Source: an uncultured Elusimicrobia bacterium (GTDB lineage Bacteria; Elusimicrobiota; Endomicrobiia; Endomicrobiales; Endomicrobiaceae). Taken from it: 14,589 nucleotides of DNA. Below, piece after piece: positions 14,567 through 14,589 of this stretch. A program made the translations under genes and the position numbers. The notes below the pieces were generated by a model. The model was not told the origin of the DNA. It did not search any database and was given only the letters and a program-made list of their open reading frames with translations. The DNA is taken from assembly GCA_937916125.1 (NCBI GenBank), contig CALGGE010000059.1, forward strand, positions 1-14,589. Reading direction: 5' to 3'. Position 1 is the stretch's first letter. The number at the start of each line of letters is the position of its first letter.

Positions 14567-14589
14567 AGATCGGAAGAGCGTCGTGTAGG
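14567..14589 (+). other. Illumina TruSeq adapter at the contig end
   Basis: The final 23 bases begin AGATCGGAAGAGC and continue as the reverse complement of the TruSeq universal adapter (read-end side). This is a library artefact left by untrimmed reads, not genomic DNA. It starts exactly after the codon for Val131 of IspG. Confidence 0.96.

Noticed and set aside
1..14589. CRISPR arrays, tRNA or rRNA genes, insertion sequences
   Set aside because: No regularly spaced repeats, tRNA cloverleaf, rRNA core sequence or transposase was found on either strand by reading.

Overview
This is an AT-rich bacterial window with a Gram-negative character. A four-gene restriction-modification (R-M) cassette sits beside conserved housekeeping genes. 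The RseP-type intramembrane protease next to ispG (MEP isoprenoid pathway), a threonyl-tRNA synthetase without its TGS domain, and a possible outer-membrane beta-barrel remnant all point to a diderm. The overall look is compatible with Elusimicrobiota, such as gut or symbiont Endomicrobium-like lineages, but that placement is a guess from memory and no marker here proves it. The last 23 bases match the Illumina TruSeq adapter, so the window very probably ends at the raw end of an assembled contig.

Layout. Positions 1-194 hold no gene. They contain two terminator-like hairpins and a cUUCGg-capped hairpin that together look like a small structured RNA or a leader. Positions 195-9115 are a tightly packed plus-strand operon: a SNF2-family helicase with a degenerate phospholipase-D-like N-terminus, a DUF4391-like protein, a type III Mod (beta-class N6-adenine methyltransferase) and a type III Res (superfamily 2 ATPase plus a C-terminal PD-(D/E)XK nuclease). 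Gaps between these genes are 1, 9 and 13 bases, and two of the ribosome binding sites overlap the preceding stop codon. Stem-loops follow res. A strong sigma70-like promoter (TTTACA - 17 bases - TATAAT, extended -10) then leads into thrS (9337-11061) and thrC (11156-12220). An octamer-phased, self-complementary repeat lies between those two genes.

Positions 12221-13088 look eroded. There is a stop-interrupted piece resembling the C-terminus of an outer-membrane barrel (12293-12445). There is also a minus-strand gene for a small multi-pass membrane protein (12435-12950) and a divergent promoter region with a perfect 11-bp inverted repeat. rseP (13089-14162) and a 5' fragment of ispG (14174-14566) close the window as an 11-base-spaced pair.

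Function. Mod should methylate an adenine in an asymmetric site, and Mod plus Res should form the ATP-dependent type III restriction complex. The two upstream genes are not part of classical type III R-M. Their fixed position and tight coupling suggest an extended type III defence system in which a SNF2 translocase and a DUF4391 protein assist or regulate restriction. That extension is the most interesting part of the window. The two-gene Mod-Res core is well known, whereas I know of no established role for the SNF2/DUF4391 pair.
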